Part shown: positions 34,401 through 49,400 of the stretch, piece by piece
How the letters are laid out: every line of letters starts with the position of its first letter
How positions within the stretch are numbered: position 1 is the stretch's first letter
NCBI GenBank assembly: GCA_008360955.1
Contig: LUCM01008957.1
Coordinates: 37,324 to 101,323 of the forward strand
Direction of reading: 5' to 3'
Length of the DNA stretch: 64,000 nucleotides
Source: Fasciolopsis buskii
Taxonomy: Eukaryota > Platyhelminthes > Trematoda > Plagiorchiida > Fasciolidae
Translations under genes and position numbers: made by a program
Notes under the pieces: generated by a model
Databases searched by the model: none
What the model was told of the DNA's origin: nothing
Seen by the model: only the letters and a program-made list of their open reading frames with translations

Positions 34401-37400
34401 AATCAACAAAAGAATGCTTTTTCACCATTTATCACTTGGTGAAATCGAGCGTTGAACAAGGCGTGGTAAGTTGTTGTTGTTATTGCTGTTGTTGTTGTCG
34501 ATTATGTTGCTTCGGTCCTTAATGTGTAATAGTTTTCTTGGCTATGAAGTTATTTGTTTTGTATCGTCGAAGTTTCAGACACAACTTGCTGAAACTCATG
34601 TATTCTTCTGTTTTAATCTAGCATTCGTGAACTTCGTTCAGGGTTTGGTGGCACACTGCTCGCATCAAGCACTAAGATATAAACATAGTCCCAACAGCAT
34701 CGACGTGTCAGTTTTCGCTGGTTTTACGGCTTATGTAAGGAACGGACTGGGCTTTGCACGGGTTGTGGATGCGTCGATCCTGTTTGTACTTCTAATAGCT
34801 GTTAGATCATCATTTCGCTTTCCAAACACTATTAATTTACTCTTAAATATCCGAGCAGCGTTTGAGTTCATCGATGTAGCTGTGCTATAGAATACTTTGT
34901 TGATGAATGACTTGGTGTCCGCCCTTAAGTAGTATCGTCATACCCCGGATCGGATTAGAGCCTGTGGCCAACTACCGCCACTTTTCTGTGACCACACTAT
35001 ATCCCTGTTTTTTTCAGCTGTGGCCTTCGAGGATCTTTCCCGGCGTGATTTGTTTTGCCTAGCAAGCGGTGATGTCGAACTCCTACCAGAGTGCAGAATT
35101 TTTATCTAGAGTTTGCCTTTTTAAGCGGGAATACAAAAGCAATTCAAGGCGCCTTGGATTGCCTGGAGAATTTGAAATGTTCTTTGTACTTTTGGCATGT
35201 AAGCTTCTTCTCCAGTACGTCCGCAAATAGTTTTCCTAGCCTACACGTACTTGGGTCTAGCAGCTGGTTTTCCAGGAAATGTACCGCTCCTTTCTGCCAG
35301 CTTTTGTCACATTTTGACATTCGTTTGAAGCAAATTTCTGTTTTTTTACTGTAAGTCTGTCATTATCTGATGCTGTTCGCAACACAGTTGGATTATCACA
35401 AATGTCCCCTGCATCAACTGTAATTTGTTCATTGTTCTTTTTTCTTAGGCGGATGGTTCGTTACGCGAAGCCTTAAGTGACACAGAAGAGACACAACGCG
35501 GCACTTCTAACAGAACTGATGCACAACCTGATGAAGATGAGGAAAAACAGCAAGACGGAACAACAGAAAAAGGTGGTATGTTTTCTTTGATATTTTGTTA
35601 CCCGTTCTTACTTTTCTTTAATCTATAGGGAGGTTTTGCATTACTGTCGTCTCCGTAGATTGCTCAAGGGACAGGTAAAAGGTTCCAAGAGGTAAATCTG
35701 CCGGTAGCTTTAGTTGTAACTAAGTAAATAACCTGTTGAGATTTCGTGATTCTGCTTCCACCCCGTCCTCATTACAGTGAGTTCCAGCACGCTTCTTCCA
35801 CTTCCCTTGTATACAAAGCGTGTGATAAAAAAATAAAATTATCGTCATGTTCTGCCAGTTCAGATAAAACTATTTCATGCCTTCACGCTTATCTCTTACG
35901 TTAACCACTGACCAACTGTCTCAACACCATACCAAAAAGTAATTCCGGGGTCATTGCGCTCATATTATTCCAATACTTCATGGGACTTTCCTTTACTGGT
36001 TTCAGTGGAAGCAATTAACATTTTTCGTACTTCGGCTAAATACTTCGTAAATCGGTCTTTTGCTTGTGGATACCGACTGTCATGCGGTCATCCTCCTGTT
36101 ACCTTTGCGTGATACGACAGCTCGCATGTCTTCAAAACCAACAGAACCATTCAGGATGACTTTTTTAGACATAATTAAATTTTACCACCTATTGTGAACT
36201 ACACAACTGATTTAATTGTCTCTGTTTTTTAATCGTTTTTACTAGAAGCCAGCTGATAATGATAGACAGACCATTGGGACCATCTTGAAGAGGGGCATAC
36301 CAACTATTATTTTTCAGATAATTTGTACCTTGCCAGAGCACCATAAGTTGAGAGGTAATAGATGTCATTTACATGTTAACATACAAAAACAGACTTGTTT
36401 TAGCTCTCATAGAGAAAGTCGATTATTCTGAGGTACCTAATAGCTGTCACAAAAACATGGTATTAATTGGCTTATCAAATGCTGGCAAAGTACTCCGAGT
36501 CACTGGTACATCTTTGACTGCTTGTATCTTCCTATAATAATGGGTGGCAAAAACGGTTTTCTAAAGATGTCATTCATTTAGGAAGCATAACCATTTGTCC
36601 ATCGACTAATTAGTCGCACTGTGCACATCGATTTGAGTGTCCAGGTTCATATGGATCAATTCATTACTTCGTTTTTATTTGGTCATTGAGTACTCCTATG
36701 GCTGTTTGGACATTCGTTGGTTGAATTATCTAGTCTCGGCTGGTTTCCTATTTTGGGATCAAAACTACGGCCAACTGTGAACCTTGATGACACAAATTAT
36801 CTTCTCTATCATCTTCGTTGTAAATCCTAGTTTTTGGATTTCAGTTTTTTACTGCCTCTGTCAAAGTTAGATTTTAGCTTGCAATATTGTGTGATTTTCC
36901 TACAACCACAACCCAAATAGCTGTAGAATATGATTTCCCACTTAATGCGTGTGGAACACCAAAACAAACCGAGTTTCCCGCAACCAGCTGATGAACGGTA
37001 GCTGGACTTGTACTGTCAACCCTGTGACTAGGGAGAAGACAATTCAAAAGTGAAAAACTGAGAAAGGAATAGCTTGCCAAACGGATTCAGTTTACAGAAT
37101 GAATTCCCATAGTTTCGCCTCAGGTTGCAAAGCGGTGTGGCTAGTCACCTACCTTCCTTTTCTGTTGTTTTCCATCAAACTGAACATTTTTCTCATCTCA
37201 AATGGAATTGATGTCTACCTTATTTCTTCTCTATTGGGCCATAAGGATAACTTCCAAAAGTAACTGAAAATCTACTGCTGTGAAGAAATGAAGAGACTAA
37301 ACAATCTTATCCAACATGCCACAATCCATTTCTAAAATGGCAGCTGGATCACCTTCCTTCGCTTGGGTGACTTCTCACTGCCTTACGGAGATTTTCACAG

Positions 37401-40400
37401 ATGTTTTTTTACTGTATATGGTGAACTTGACTACCATAAAAAGTCCATACTCCATAGGCATCGACCTCTGACTCCTAAAACGTGGAGCAAAACACGATTT
37501 TGATGATCCAATCGTGGCATCGAGCCGAGTGATAGCTAGTTGGAGATGACTTTTACAGATTGTTACAATGAAACTGTGGTCTCGCACCTCCGTGGCTCAA
37601 CGGGCTATACAGGAGGTGTATCTCAGGCTGCTGCTTCAGTTGTGCTTAGTACGTTAGTGGATAGAGCCTTGACAAAGTAGTCTCCTGGTCCCTCACTCTG
37701 AGAGTCAATTAAAGCAGGCAACTCAGTTGAAAAAATGAGGGAAGGATAATGGATCTAAGTATATGATATTTGATGAAAGAAACACTTCCGTTCAGCCACT
37801 CCTCGCTGTCTTGTGGACAGGTTATTGTTAGAACCGAAGACTTTATCTGAGAGCCCTAGTCGTTCTCTTTCTTAACGTTTGGACTCCTTAGCAGTGTCTT
37901 TCATGCATCTTCCGTGAAACACACAGTTACGAAAAAAATCATACTGCATCGATCGTTGCAGGATAAGCTGGACCCCACTGTCTATTGCATTGACCAATAA
38001 AGGGTAATGATAAATGGGCTACTGCTCAGAGTTTCCTCTTTTATTCTTCCATCGTCTTCTATCTCTAACCGACTCTTCTTGCTTCGTCTACCTACTCTTT
38101 ACGACATCTTAATTGGTGCAACTGAAGAAGCTTTCTTACCGATGCTTCCGTCACGTTCACTTGTCCGATTGACGCCCCACGACGTTGTGGGTCAGCCTTT
38201 GAGTAGAAGGTTCCAGGCCCGGGTTCTCCAAAGGAAAATCCCGTTTGCGACTTGGGTTACCGCGAGATATCACCCATCCAAATACCCCCAGCATTGCGTC
38301 TTTGCGGAACCTTACTAACCCTGGTTCTCCCAGTTTAGGGGTTATGCGAGGTGCCACCAGTGATCACGACTCGGTGGATTTGGCTGATGGTAGCAACAGT
38401 GAGATTGGAGGAAACAAAATGAACGCATCACTCAGGCCTCCATGTTCCGTTCATTAGATATGCAGTGCAATACCCTTCAATGGGGTTCACGCGAAGGAAA
38501 AACCAACGTGAACCGAAGTCCAATAAACGTTCTAGTTGGCGTCAACACTTACACAATCACGTCAGATATGCCAGGGCACAACCTGCTCGTTAGTCTTTCG
38601 ATGTTCACACATCACAGCAGATCGGATAACAAGTTTTCTAAGTTGGTACTGGTGAGACCTATAAAATAATCGTTTCATGAACGCGCATAAAACACCTCAC
38701 TTTCATAGCTGCTTTGAAGCGCAGATGCCACCTCGGTTTCTCATTTCATTCTTCGCGTGTTCCAGTTTCCAGTGCTCATGGTCTTGCTGTCTTTAGGAAC
38801 ACTGTGAGAGCGAGAGCCGAGTGCGTACCGTTAGGCTGAATCTCGTTTAATACTTGTTTCGTTGCATTTCATTTGGACGATTCTGTGCGTGCCAACAGCA
38901 GTCGATTGAAATGCCGATGCCTGTCGTGTCTGATTATAGTTCAAAATGTCTGCAGCCTCCTTACGATGGGAAACCTTAGCAAGCACTGGGAGAGTAACAA
39001 AGTAGTCCTGCACTCAGCGACAACTGGCAGACTGGATACCAGGCCGGGGGACTTCAGAAATGGTGGGTATCCTCGAATTCAGTTGCTCTGTTAGATGCTC
39101 GCAGATCCGTCGCCAGGATCCCACTTAGAATGAGGTACCATATCCCTAAGGCGCCAACTGACAAGCAGGCTTAGAAATCAGCGCAACCAATACTGAGTAT
39201 TTGAGCGTAGAGAAGTAGGAAAGGCTTCAACTATCGGCATTAGTTGTAATCCTTTCCGAATGATTGGGAGTACTGGTCCGATGGCTCATTGATTCACTCT
39301 CAAGAGCTTCTCGTGGAGCGTTGGGCAGATCACATTAATTGTTCCAATTCGACAGTAGATTTTCCATCTGTATCGGAAAGTAAAACAATGCATGTTGGTA
39401 CCGGTCCTCCATCAGAAATGAAGGTCATCAGCACGATAGGTTTTTCAAAAGATACTAGATGGTCTATCTCCGTCGTTTTTCAAGGACAATGACGAGGTGT
39501 TAACATCGGCCGTAACGAAGCTCCTCAGGTAAATCTGCCAAAGGGAACAGATTCCTGGGGATTGGTGTCAGTCAGTTACAAAATCATAAGTTCTCATGTA
39601 AAAATGTCAGGAGAATTAGTTTGGTATCACATTCAAACGTTTGCGGATAGTATCTTCCGCGGGTTATATGCTACTCACAAAAGGTGTATGCCTAAAAATT
39701 AACCCAGTTTCCGACCAGGTTACTCACATTTTTTCAAGCCTCAGCAGCCTCTAAATCCCAGGTTCTTTCAGTGTGCTCACTCTCACACAGGATAGCCAAC
39801 AGGCTTGCTTGGCTCTAACAGTGGACTCACTTTGATTGATGTCTGCTGTGTCAGTGAAACACGAATTCAGGATTCAAGTAAAGTAATTCAGCTAACTGCG
39901 CCTAATGTCTCGTCAAGGTATTTCCTGCACACTTCAAGAAACGAGGCAACTCAAGCTGTTTGTGTGTGGACCAAGGCGGTATGGGAATAGTCTTAAGTGA
40001 GAAGGCTGAAGCGGCCCTTTTAGACTGGGTCCTGGTGACCAGTCGCTTGTGCGCCGTGAGACTGCAAGGAAAGATCTTTTATGTTTCGCTTCCTTTATTG
40101 ATGAAACAACAATGTGCATCAATTTTCAGGCAGGGGGCCGCGGCCAACAGAGGGCTGTCAAGTGGGGAAGTTGACCAGCGGTGGGAGAATTCGAACTCGC
40201 GACCTTGTCATCCAAGTACCACGACCTTATCCCTTTGGCCACCGCTGGCCGTTTATTTGTCATCTCGGCCTACGCCCCAGCAGACTTCAGCGCTGACATG
40301 CAGGAAGACGAGTTTTATGACGAACTTGTCACCCTTGTTCGGAAGAGCAAACGTTCTGACATTGTAGTGGTAGCGGGTGATTTTAACGCACAAGTTAGAG

Positions 40401-43400
40401 AACTGAGTGCCTCGGAGTCCTGTTTAGGTGGGCGGTGCGCCTTGTCTGCTCAACAAACAAATAACGTGGACAGGCTTCTCCAATTCTGTATGGACAAAAA
40501 CTTATTCCTGTCTGGTACGAATTTCTGACACAATTCGCGTCGCACAGCGACATGGCGTTCTAACTTGACAGGTAGTCTGAGTCAGATCGACCATATTTCA
40601 GTGAGCTTCCACTGGCGCGGTTCTGTCCAGAACTGTAGATCTTACTGAACCTCGTATTTTGATTCGGACCATGCGTTAGTTTTTATGGGAGCAGATTTCG
40701 CCTATGGTCCTGGATTTAGCGTTCCTCAAAGACACTGGATCTCGCAAGGATCGCTGGGTCTAATGGAACAAAAACGCTAGCTCCCTAACAGCAAGTAGTA
40801 GACCACGCTGGTTGGGTTACGTGTTGCGTATGTTGAACGCTTGTCTACCATATTGTGCCATATTTTGTGCTCCTCCCAAGGAATGGAAGAAGCCACCTGG
40901 AGGCCAACAGATGACGTGGTAATGCGGGATGAGAAAATGTACAGTAGGTGTCCCACGTCTTGTTAGTTGGGTCCGAAAGACTCGTCAACTAGTTGACTGG
41001 AGACATTGAAGGATACGGCAATGAGCCGTGAACAGTGGCGATCGCGTTGTCATTTTCTATCGAATCAGAATTATTGGGAGAGTGCGGTTGTACAGTTAGA
41101 CTGTGTTCCGTGTGTTGACTGCAGCAGTATCTTATCTTTCCCCCCCTGTGTATGCCCACTCCCTGTTCCCCTTTGGTATTCACTCTTTTTATAGAAACGT
41201 GTAACTCTGGGGCAAGGCAGCTGTCAGTGAGGCTTGTCTTGCTTTTTAACTCTGAACGATGATGATGATGATGATGCTAAGATCTTCGTCTAGGTTTTTC
41301 TTTAGTTGATATTTTTTCACACAGATTTGAAAATGGCATAGGGTTCCACCACCCGGTTTTCTCACCGGCTATTTTGATCCATCGACTTTACTTTTCTGAC
41401 TTTCTGTACATTCAAGTGCTTTGTCCACCTTAATGACAACCACGGAAATCCACCGAACTTTACGCTGTTTGAATTTACGCAAACCATTCATTCTGGGTGG
41501 TATTCCGCTTACTTCCCTAATGTTGTCTACCTAGCAGCTAACCCCTTCATTACCTTATTTTTCCGTTCTGGAAGTCATCCTAATTGCCTGAAAAGACTAC
41601 TGCTCTTTCTATTTCAAAGCACGGTGCTTTAACTTTCATTGGTTGTTTTAAGGTTTCCACGTATCTAACAGGTAGTCCCTCGCCCAGTATCCCAGTTTCG
41701 TCAGGCCTTTTTGCAGCCTATGTTCCTCTTTCTCTCGCCCCACTTCCCATTACAGTCACAACGACCTATACGGAAGCATATTTTCTTTTGCAGCTCGCAT
41801 ACACTTAGGTTCCGTGATCTTCAAAACATTTTAATTTCCTGTAGTTCACTTTATAGACAAGATTGGTTCTTTCAGTTAAGTGTTCCTTTCGTCATTGTAA
41901 TATCAATGGTCGAGTGTCAACAACAGCAGTTCAGATTGTGAAACCGTTCAACTTGTAACAATGTGCTTTGGTTTTTGTTGCTGCCTAACAAGACATCCAC
42001 TCAAACAGAAAAAAGAAACAGTCAAAATAATCAAAAATTTATTAAGAAGCAATAAGTTGAGGAACTGTACAGAAAAAGAAAGTTCCCAATGAAAGAACGC
42101 TGCTGAATACTTCATCGAGCCGTATCAGCTATTGTCTCCAACTATTGTTTTGAGGCCCGAGCAGCTTACGCTGGACTGAAGAACTTATGGTTTCGTCCTG
42201 CCATTTCACTGAATTTGAAACCTTCGTGTATTGTACCGTAGTGCGCTCAGTTCTGTTGTACGGTTGCAAGATATGGAGATGCTCGTCGATTATAGGTTTT
42301 CGACGATCGATGTCTACGCAGTATCGCCAGGACTGGATGGGGTGACCGGGTTAGTAGTGTAAAAATCAGGAATCTAATGCTAGTGCCGGCTCTCAGAATA
42401 CCTTACTTGAGCATATGAAACTTAGTAGACTACGCTGGTTGGGTCACGTGTTGCGTATGTCGAACACTGATCTACCATACCGTGCTCCATTTTGTGTTCC
42501 TCCCAAGGAATGGAAGATGCCATGTGGTGGTCAACTGATGATGTTGCAACGTGGAATGAGAAAATGTACAGCGAACTTAAGTAATGTAGGTGTCTCACGT
42601 CTTGTTGGTTGGGGTGCGAACGACTCGTCATCGGGCTGGCGATCATTTTCTGTCAAATCAAATTGGTTTAAACATGTGTTTGAACAGTTTGACTGCATTC
42701 TGTGTTGGCTACAGCAACGCTGTTATCTTTTCCCGCCTGTATCGGTCCACTCTCTGTTCCACTTGGATGTTAACTCTGCATATAGAAACGTGTAACTCTG
42801 GCGAAAGGGCAGCGGTCAGTGAGTCCTGATTTGTTGTTTAACGCTGAACCATGATGATGATGATGAAGCCAGGTTTTGGACTTGCAGGGGAAGAATTGGA
42901 CGAGGTAGATAGATCTAATTACTTGGGTGCTTGCCTCTCATCGGTTTTTCGGAATCGGATGAAACGTCCTCTTGCATACAGGAAATTCGATTAGCATCTT
43001 GCACATCAGCGCGGCATCGGGCTATCGATCATATTTGGAGTAAACCCGAGGGTACAAAGGACGGTCGTGTTGTACGACACAGGTGTATGTTCGTTGCGAA
43101 CTGATCCATGATTTTCGGTTTATGTAGTTGAATAGATTGTGGGAATTCTGTCAGTAACACAGATATTAGAGGTAAGACATTGTGTCTTAGGGTTAATTCT
43201 TGAAAAGAAGCACTTAGTCTGAATAGATTTAAGTGGCTGAGTCACATGCTTCACATGTCTTCGGATTGACCCGAAGGACGAATAGAGGGTGCTCACATTG
43301 TGCTGTGGCGATAGTTTACGGAAACTCCGAATTCGTTTACTAGTTGGGGGCCCAGAAAACAGTTGGAAACAGTGGATGATATGGCTAAGTCGATGTTGTT

Positions 43401-46400
43401 CTTTTTTTCAAAACCTTCCCTGTCATATATATTTTTTACGCGTTACATTACAATTTCCCTTTTGCCCTTCGCGCACATCCGTGTCGCGTTAACTCTCGGC
43501 AAACTAATACTACTGATTCGCATTTACTTTGATATTAGAAAGATATCTAACCATCCCTCGGACAGCGCCTTTTATTGGTTTGTTCCATCACCATCGTAAT
43601 TCAGTACTATATGGATGAAAAGAGCTTCATTCGTTGATGTCAGTCAAAATGTTATTCTGGAGACTATCTCGGCAACGATGAGAGGCAATCATATAGTCAG
43701 GCGCTTTAGTTGTATTCGAGGCATCGGGGGTAAAAAAAGTGCGACTGTTTTTGAAACCTTCGTTGTTGGGCGATACATGCTCTATGAAGAAGTGCACGGT
43801 CTTTGACTCGCGTTCTGACTAACTTTGACGTAACTTCAACCTGCTTACCTAAATTCCAGTGAAAAACCACGTGTTCGCTCCGAACAAAATGGTTCGTGTG
43901 TATTGAGAGCAGCCAACTGGATTATCGTCGTCTATCCTAGAATTTTAAGTATACCCTAAATGGAATAGAGATCTTGCGCAAATTCCTCTCAGCTTTGCAA
44001 CGTGTATAGTAACGGGTTGAGTGGTGATCCTCAGTGAGCTAAATACCCTAAATTTATAGATGGACGGTGGGTTTCATTTGCTAGTCCAAACCACTGAGTT
44101 GATAATGGTGGCTAAATGGTCCGCTTAGGTTTTTAAACATACTGTTCTCTAGAAGCACTAATTTGTCGTGGAACAAAAACCACGATTTCGCTTGGCGTCC
44201 TCAGGTACTCTTACTGAGTTGAACTCCAAGTTATGGTACTGCTTTTAGGTAGTCACGGGCAATCGTTTTCGATCAAATTAGTCTACCGGTGGAACTTTTC
44301 CCGCGTATTTTTTTCACAACCGGATGAACCAACACGTAAGATTTCTTTGCAGACGCGACAGAGAAGTCACTATCGGGTTATTTTTCAGACAGAATTTCTC
44401 ACTCGATCGTGGCTTCATCGAGATGCTCAAAATGTTAAGAAACATTAAACTCAGTTTTTTGTTTCTTGAATCGCAGCATGCACACACAAACAGAGAGATT
44501 GGGTATGTGCATTTTTAGTTTCACTGTTTTTTGTGTGTTGATTTATCCTGGCACTCGGCCATAGCGTGCTGGTGTCCTAGACAACCACTGGTTAGAGGCT
44601 CCCATGGGTATTAGAAACAGTGATACAACTATCCAACGCTAAAAATTGTGATGGTCTATTCATCTATGTATACCGATCAGGACAGGTCGGATTTTCATAT
44701 ACCAGGTTGTCTACTTTGAAGTAATGAGCATAACACTAATAAAACAAGTTTAGCTAGTCGTCATATGCCAGAAGTTTGCTAGACAATACACCATATAAAC
44801 TTTTTATTTGGAAGTTGATACGCCATCGAGGATTTTTGTCCGAGTTGAAAATAGTCTACCTTCTAGAACGCTGTTTCAACGTGCCATTGTCTTATTCTAC
44901 TGAATTCTTAAGATCTCAATTTGAATTCCTTTTGATTAAGATTCTCCGCAAGGACGAGGACTTTTGGTCGTTTCCGAGGTTTATCACTAGATGGTAGCAC
45001 TGGTCTACTGATCACTCGGGTCCATTGCGTACACTGGTTATCAAAGACGGCCCACCTAATTTGAAATCATAGTTCGTGAAATCCATCGGTTTACTTTTGG
45101 TAAGACAGCCCCGCGCAAAAGTAACGCGAATTGGAGGTCTTGATGACTCATCGTGAAGATAACATTTGCATGAAAACCAATGAAAAATCGGCTTACTTAT
45201 TAAAACTGTGACCTTACCCGCCGTCCTTTTTCTAACCTGGAACTGGGCCTGCAAGAAGGCCAGTTTCTTTTCAGGTATGGCTAGGATTATGTTGACTACC
45301 TTTCGGAAATATGTGGACCGCATGTTATCCGATCCCATATGGTTATCTTAATCTGGAAGCTGGCTGCAAACTCCTCAAAAATTATGTGATCTATGTGCTT
45401 TGGTAGTCGGAATCACATTCAGATTTGTGATGCTCTTTCACGGGAGTCGAAATACAGTGATACATAGTTGCTTACCTTTTTGTGTTTTAATTGAAACTAT
45501 TATCCAATCATATATCTCAAACTCCCTCGGTAGATCCGCTTTACCACTAATCGTCCCTCCTCAATCTCACTCCTGTGCAGAATAGCCAAGCATATTTCTT
45601 AGGATTCCTCTAACAAGTTGTGCAATAATCACTATTGAATACCACCGGTTGATCATTCATTTATTGTTTTTCTTTAAAGGTCTGGAAACACCTGTCAAAC
45701 CAGACGTTTCCGGTATGAATGCGAGTGACACACTGGATGCCCAGAAAGCATACCTAGCAGCTTTACAAGGCAAAACAGCATCTGAACGAGAGGAGATTGC
45801 CCGACTGTTACGTCAACGAGATGAGCTAGCATTACGCTTAGACAGGCTCAAAGCAGGTAAGTTGGCAGTTTGGCTTTTCTTGTAATTATTCGCATGCTTG
45901 GGAGGAAAAGACATCGTTTCTCTAGCCTATCACGTGTTTGCAAGCAGTCGGCGAATGTGCTGGTGAAACTAGAAGTGATGGAGAATCACCGTATGACTGG
46001 GTCTAGACTTTGCCCTTAATGACAGCGTTCGTGGCCAGTTGGCGTGAACATGCACAATATTTCAGGAGTTGGTTTATGTGAAGTCGATGGATTTTGACTG
46101 GGGGAACTGACTGACCGTGACGGGATTTGAATCCGTATCATTCACACTCAGTGGTCGCCATAATAACACTTGATGGTCTATGGTTAGTGTGACGTTCTGT
46201 AACTGAACCGCATTTCTATATGAATGCAAATGGTAGATCCAGGTAAACGTTCTATCCATTTTCTGACATACTGTTGCTTATTTCTGATATTTAGGCAGAA
46301 TCATGTAGGATTCATTCCTCTTGCAAATAGATGACCGGAGGTAGTCAAGGAGATTAAGCGTCTCTCACCGAATGGGTTAGAGGTTCGAATCCCAGATCTG

Positions 46401-49400
46401 CCTGTTACTGGTGGTAGACGGTAACTCGCTGTCGCCCCGCTGGTTACCACACCTGACTTTGCGTCGTTCTACGTCACTCCACATTTCAAGGTCAGATTTG
46501 CTGGTACCCCCACCCCTGTAGTGGGCCCTAGTGGCTCTGGCATGTCCTTTCCACTCCACTCGTGCTTAAAGCAAGAATAAAACTGATGTTATCTGTTTGC
46601 AGTCTAAGTAGAACAAGATGACTATTTCGCTTTTGTGAATGATCTGATTTCTCCGGGCAAAGCTGTACGTTATTTAGCCCGTCCCCAGAATGCGGGTAGA
46701 CAAATAGCCATCGCATTTTTGGGTTAACTATGACCAAAATGTATTCACACACCGAATTACATAAGCAAATAAGCAGCGGCGAAGGCTTTTAACAATCCCT
46801 CTTCCTTTAAGGCATCACAAGTGTCTTTTCGAAACCTGAACTTGGATTTTACACCCTTTATTTTCAAATCAAATTAGTCTTACAATGCTGAATTGCGGTC
46901 AATGCCTTAGAGTAAATCTATCCTTATAGCTAGTTTGGTTATACGCAAGAAAAGCCGAACAGTCTAAATACTCTATTTCTTATGATTAGCTGCTATTAAA
47001 ATGCAGTTAGGACGGAAAATAGAAAATAATACCTCAGCAAAAAATACGGTAGCCTCCTAAGTTTCCATCCAGAAGATGCAGATTAGCAATGAGCGAAATG
47101 TTTCAGAACATTTACCATGTCGAGTCTCAACCTCTACGCGAGTCGAGAATACCTTACTGGCTTTAAAGATGCAGTGACTTCTCCTGCCTGTCTGTTTTCC
47201 ACCCTTCGATTCATGTGGCCTATGATTTGTATTGTGTCGTATTGTAGACTTTTTCGTACAAAAAATGTCATTTCAGTCGAAAATGTGACGGTAGAAAATA
47301 AAAACAGGAAATACTTTACACTCACCAGCTTGTAAAAATGTGAAAAACAAAGCTCATTGGGGATTAATCAGAGCACATTATGATAGGTTGCTCAGAAACT
47401 CGGCTAAAACACGTTCACGGTTTGTCAGAATGCGTGCTAAATATGGAACAATTGAGTTCCTATAGATATTGATTCTAGAGAGTATAAAACGAAAAGCGGA
47501 TCGCGTTGAAATATGAGAGCGGTACTTTGAAAGATCGTTTTGCAGAGGATGCGTAGGATCTGAAAGAATTTTGTGAGCGGTTTTTTGCACATGCTGATAA
47601 GTGCTGATCACATAGATTGAAGGGCGACTCAATTAGTGATGTGAGAGATACACGGCTAATAATTGATAGCCCCTGGCGATGAATTTTAAAGTCTTTTTTA
47701 AGTAGACGTAGAAAAATAAGAGAACAGTGAAGCAGGATTGCAAAGACATTGCTATGCAATGTGAATCAGCGATATCCGGGTTTAGCCACGATTCTTGTAT
47801 GCAGATGACACAAGTGTAAATATGGATCAGTGATTGAAGCGTAAGGAACAGATCAGACATTTTGGTAAAAAGAACGGATTTTGGTACTCAACAATGCCGG
47901 AGTGCAATTAAGAACTGCCTATCAGCCAGCACGAGTATCTCTTTTCGATGGATTAGATCTTTGCGGTACAACAATGCGTGACTCCAGTCAATTTCGAGAA
48001 CCAATAAGGATTTTGAACAACAATAATGCCGGCGAACGGAGACCATAATAGAAGCAAAAGTCCCACAAGAAAATAATTAAAAACAATGACAATTTTGGCG
48101 CAGCCTATCAAGGGGCGCGCCATTCAACATTCTAGTTCAAACCATCATTTGATCTTCATTATATAGTAAACTGGGTTGGGGACATTTGCGATTGTTTAGA
48201 CACACCCTACGATGCACAGACTGTAAGATCTCAACACACTCGATCATCTATCTCATTCCTAGCTTGGCGATGTACACCTGAAGGACAACTGACAACGTGG
48301 ATCGTCACTGTAAAGTCGGAGATCTAGCAAGTTTAAGATGCTTGTTTCTGAAAGTAAAAATAAATCTCTTTGTATGTCTGTCTTGCTTCTGACGACCATT
48401 CGTGTTCAGCTACGATCCGCGACATCCATGAGGTTGGCTCATCCTCGCAAAAAGGATGGTTGGAGTAAAAATAAAAAAATATCTGTTCAGATGAAGTTCA
48501 CACAGATGCATCCCACAATGGTCTTTGTCACACAAGACGGCGATGGGTGAGTCTGTAGCCAGCGCAGCCGTCACATCCCGTTTGTTCACAAAGAAACGAA
48601 ATGCTGTTCGGTAATGAATCTTTTCTGGGTTAATTAAGATAAGTTAGTAACTTAAGATGAGCATTTGATGGTTAGCCACTGCTTTCTCAAAGGTATGATC
48701 TAATGACAACGTGATCTTTAATGGACCGTTCAAATAAGCAATTCTCTGATGAAGTTCGACTGAAACCGTGACAAACCAAAAATACCAACTTCTCTTGTCC
48801 ATAGCCAGTATTGGAAATATTGATCTAACATTCGAATTTTTTGAAAACGCGGATTGTTACCACGTTTAGCAAAACAGGAATTCAGTGCTTTTGAATCACA
48901 AAGTAAACAGTAATGGTTTGTTTTCATACCACTTTCCATAAGTACAACATGTACGCATCCTCTACATTCCCTTTATAACTGCGAATTGCTTTCTTAGCTC
49001 TTTGTTCACAGCTTTGCTTTCACTGTTAACTCGTGGGTAACTTTAATTTTAGCTGCCGCGGCTGCCACACAGAGTATAGACTCTACTTCGGTTGGAGATA
49101 AGACTCCGAAAGAAAATGAAAAGCCAACTGAAGCGAGGTAAGTCAGCATGCTCTTTACTTTTTAATCACGCTCTTCTGTGACTTGAAATTCAAACAACCT
49201 ACGCTAGTGGGTATGGATATGGTTCATTCTACGAGATGAAAAATCAATCACTAACTTTTGATCATCAGTCAAAACCACATTGTTAGTGTCTGTGCAGGTC
49301 AGTAGGTCAATCGAAGTTAATCAGTTTCATCCCCTCTGTGTGCTACCCAGATCTCCCCTTGGTTCGTCTCCTGAACCAGATCTCGAACCAATAATGCTTG

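Noticed and set aside
38157..38357. Open frames on both strands at 38.0-38.4 kb as coding exon
   Set aside because: Both strands are open and the translation resembles repeat-derived sequence around a B-box-like GGTTC element; no splice sites keep the gene's frame.
48746..48766. Second possible hammerhead core (CTGATGA ... GAAAC on the plus strand)
   Set aside because: Helix II would be only 3 bp, no helix III with an NUH cleavage site follows, and there is no downstream strand to pair as helix I. Chance match.
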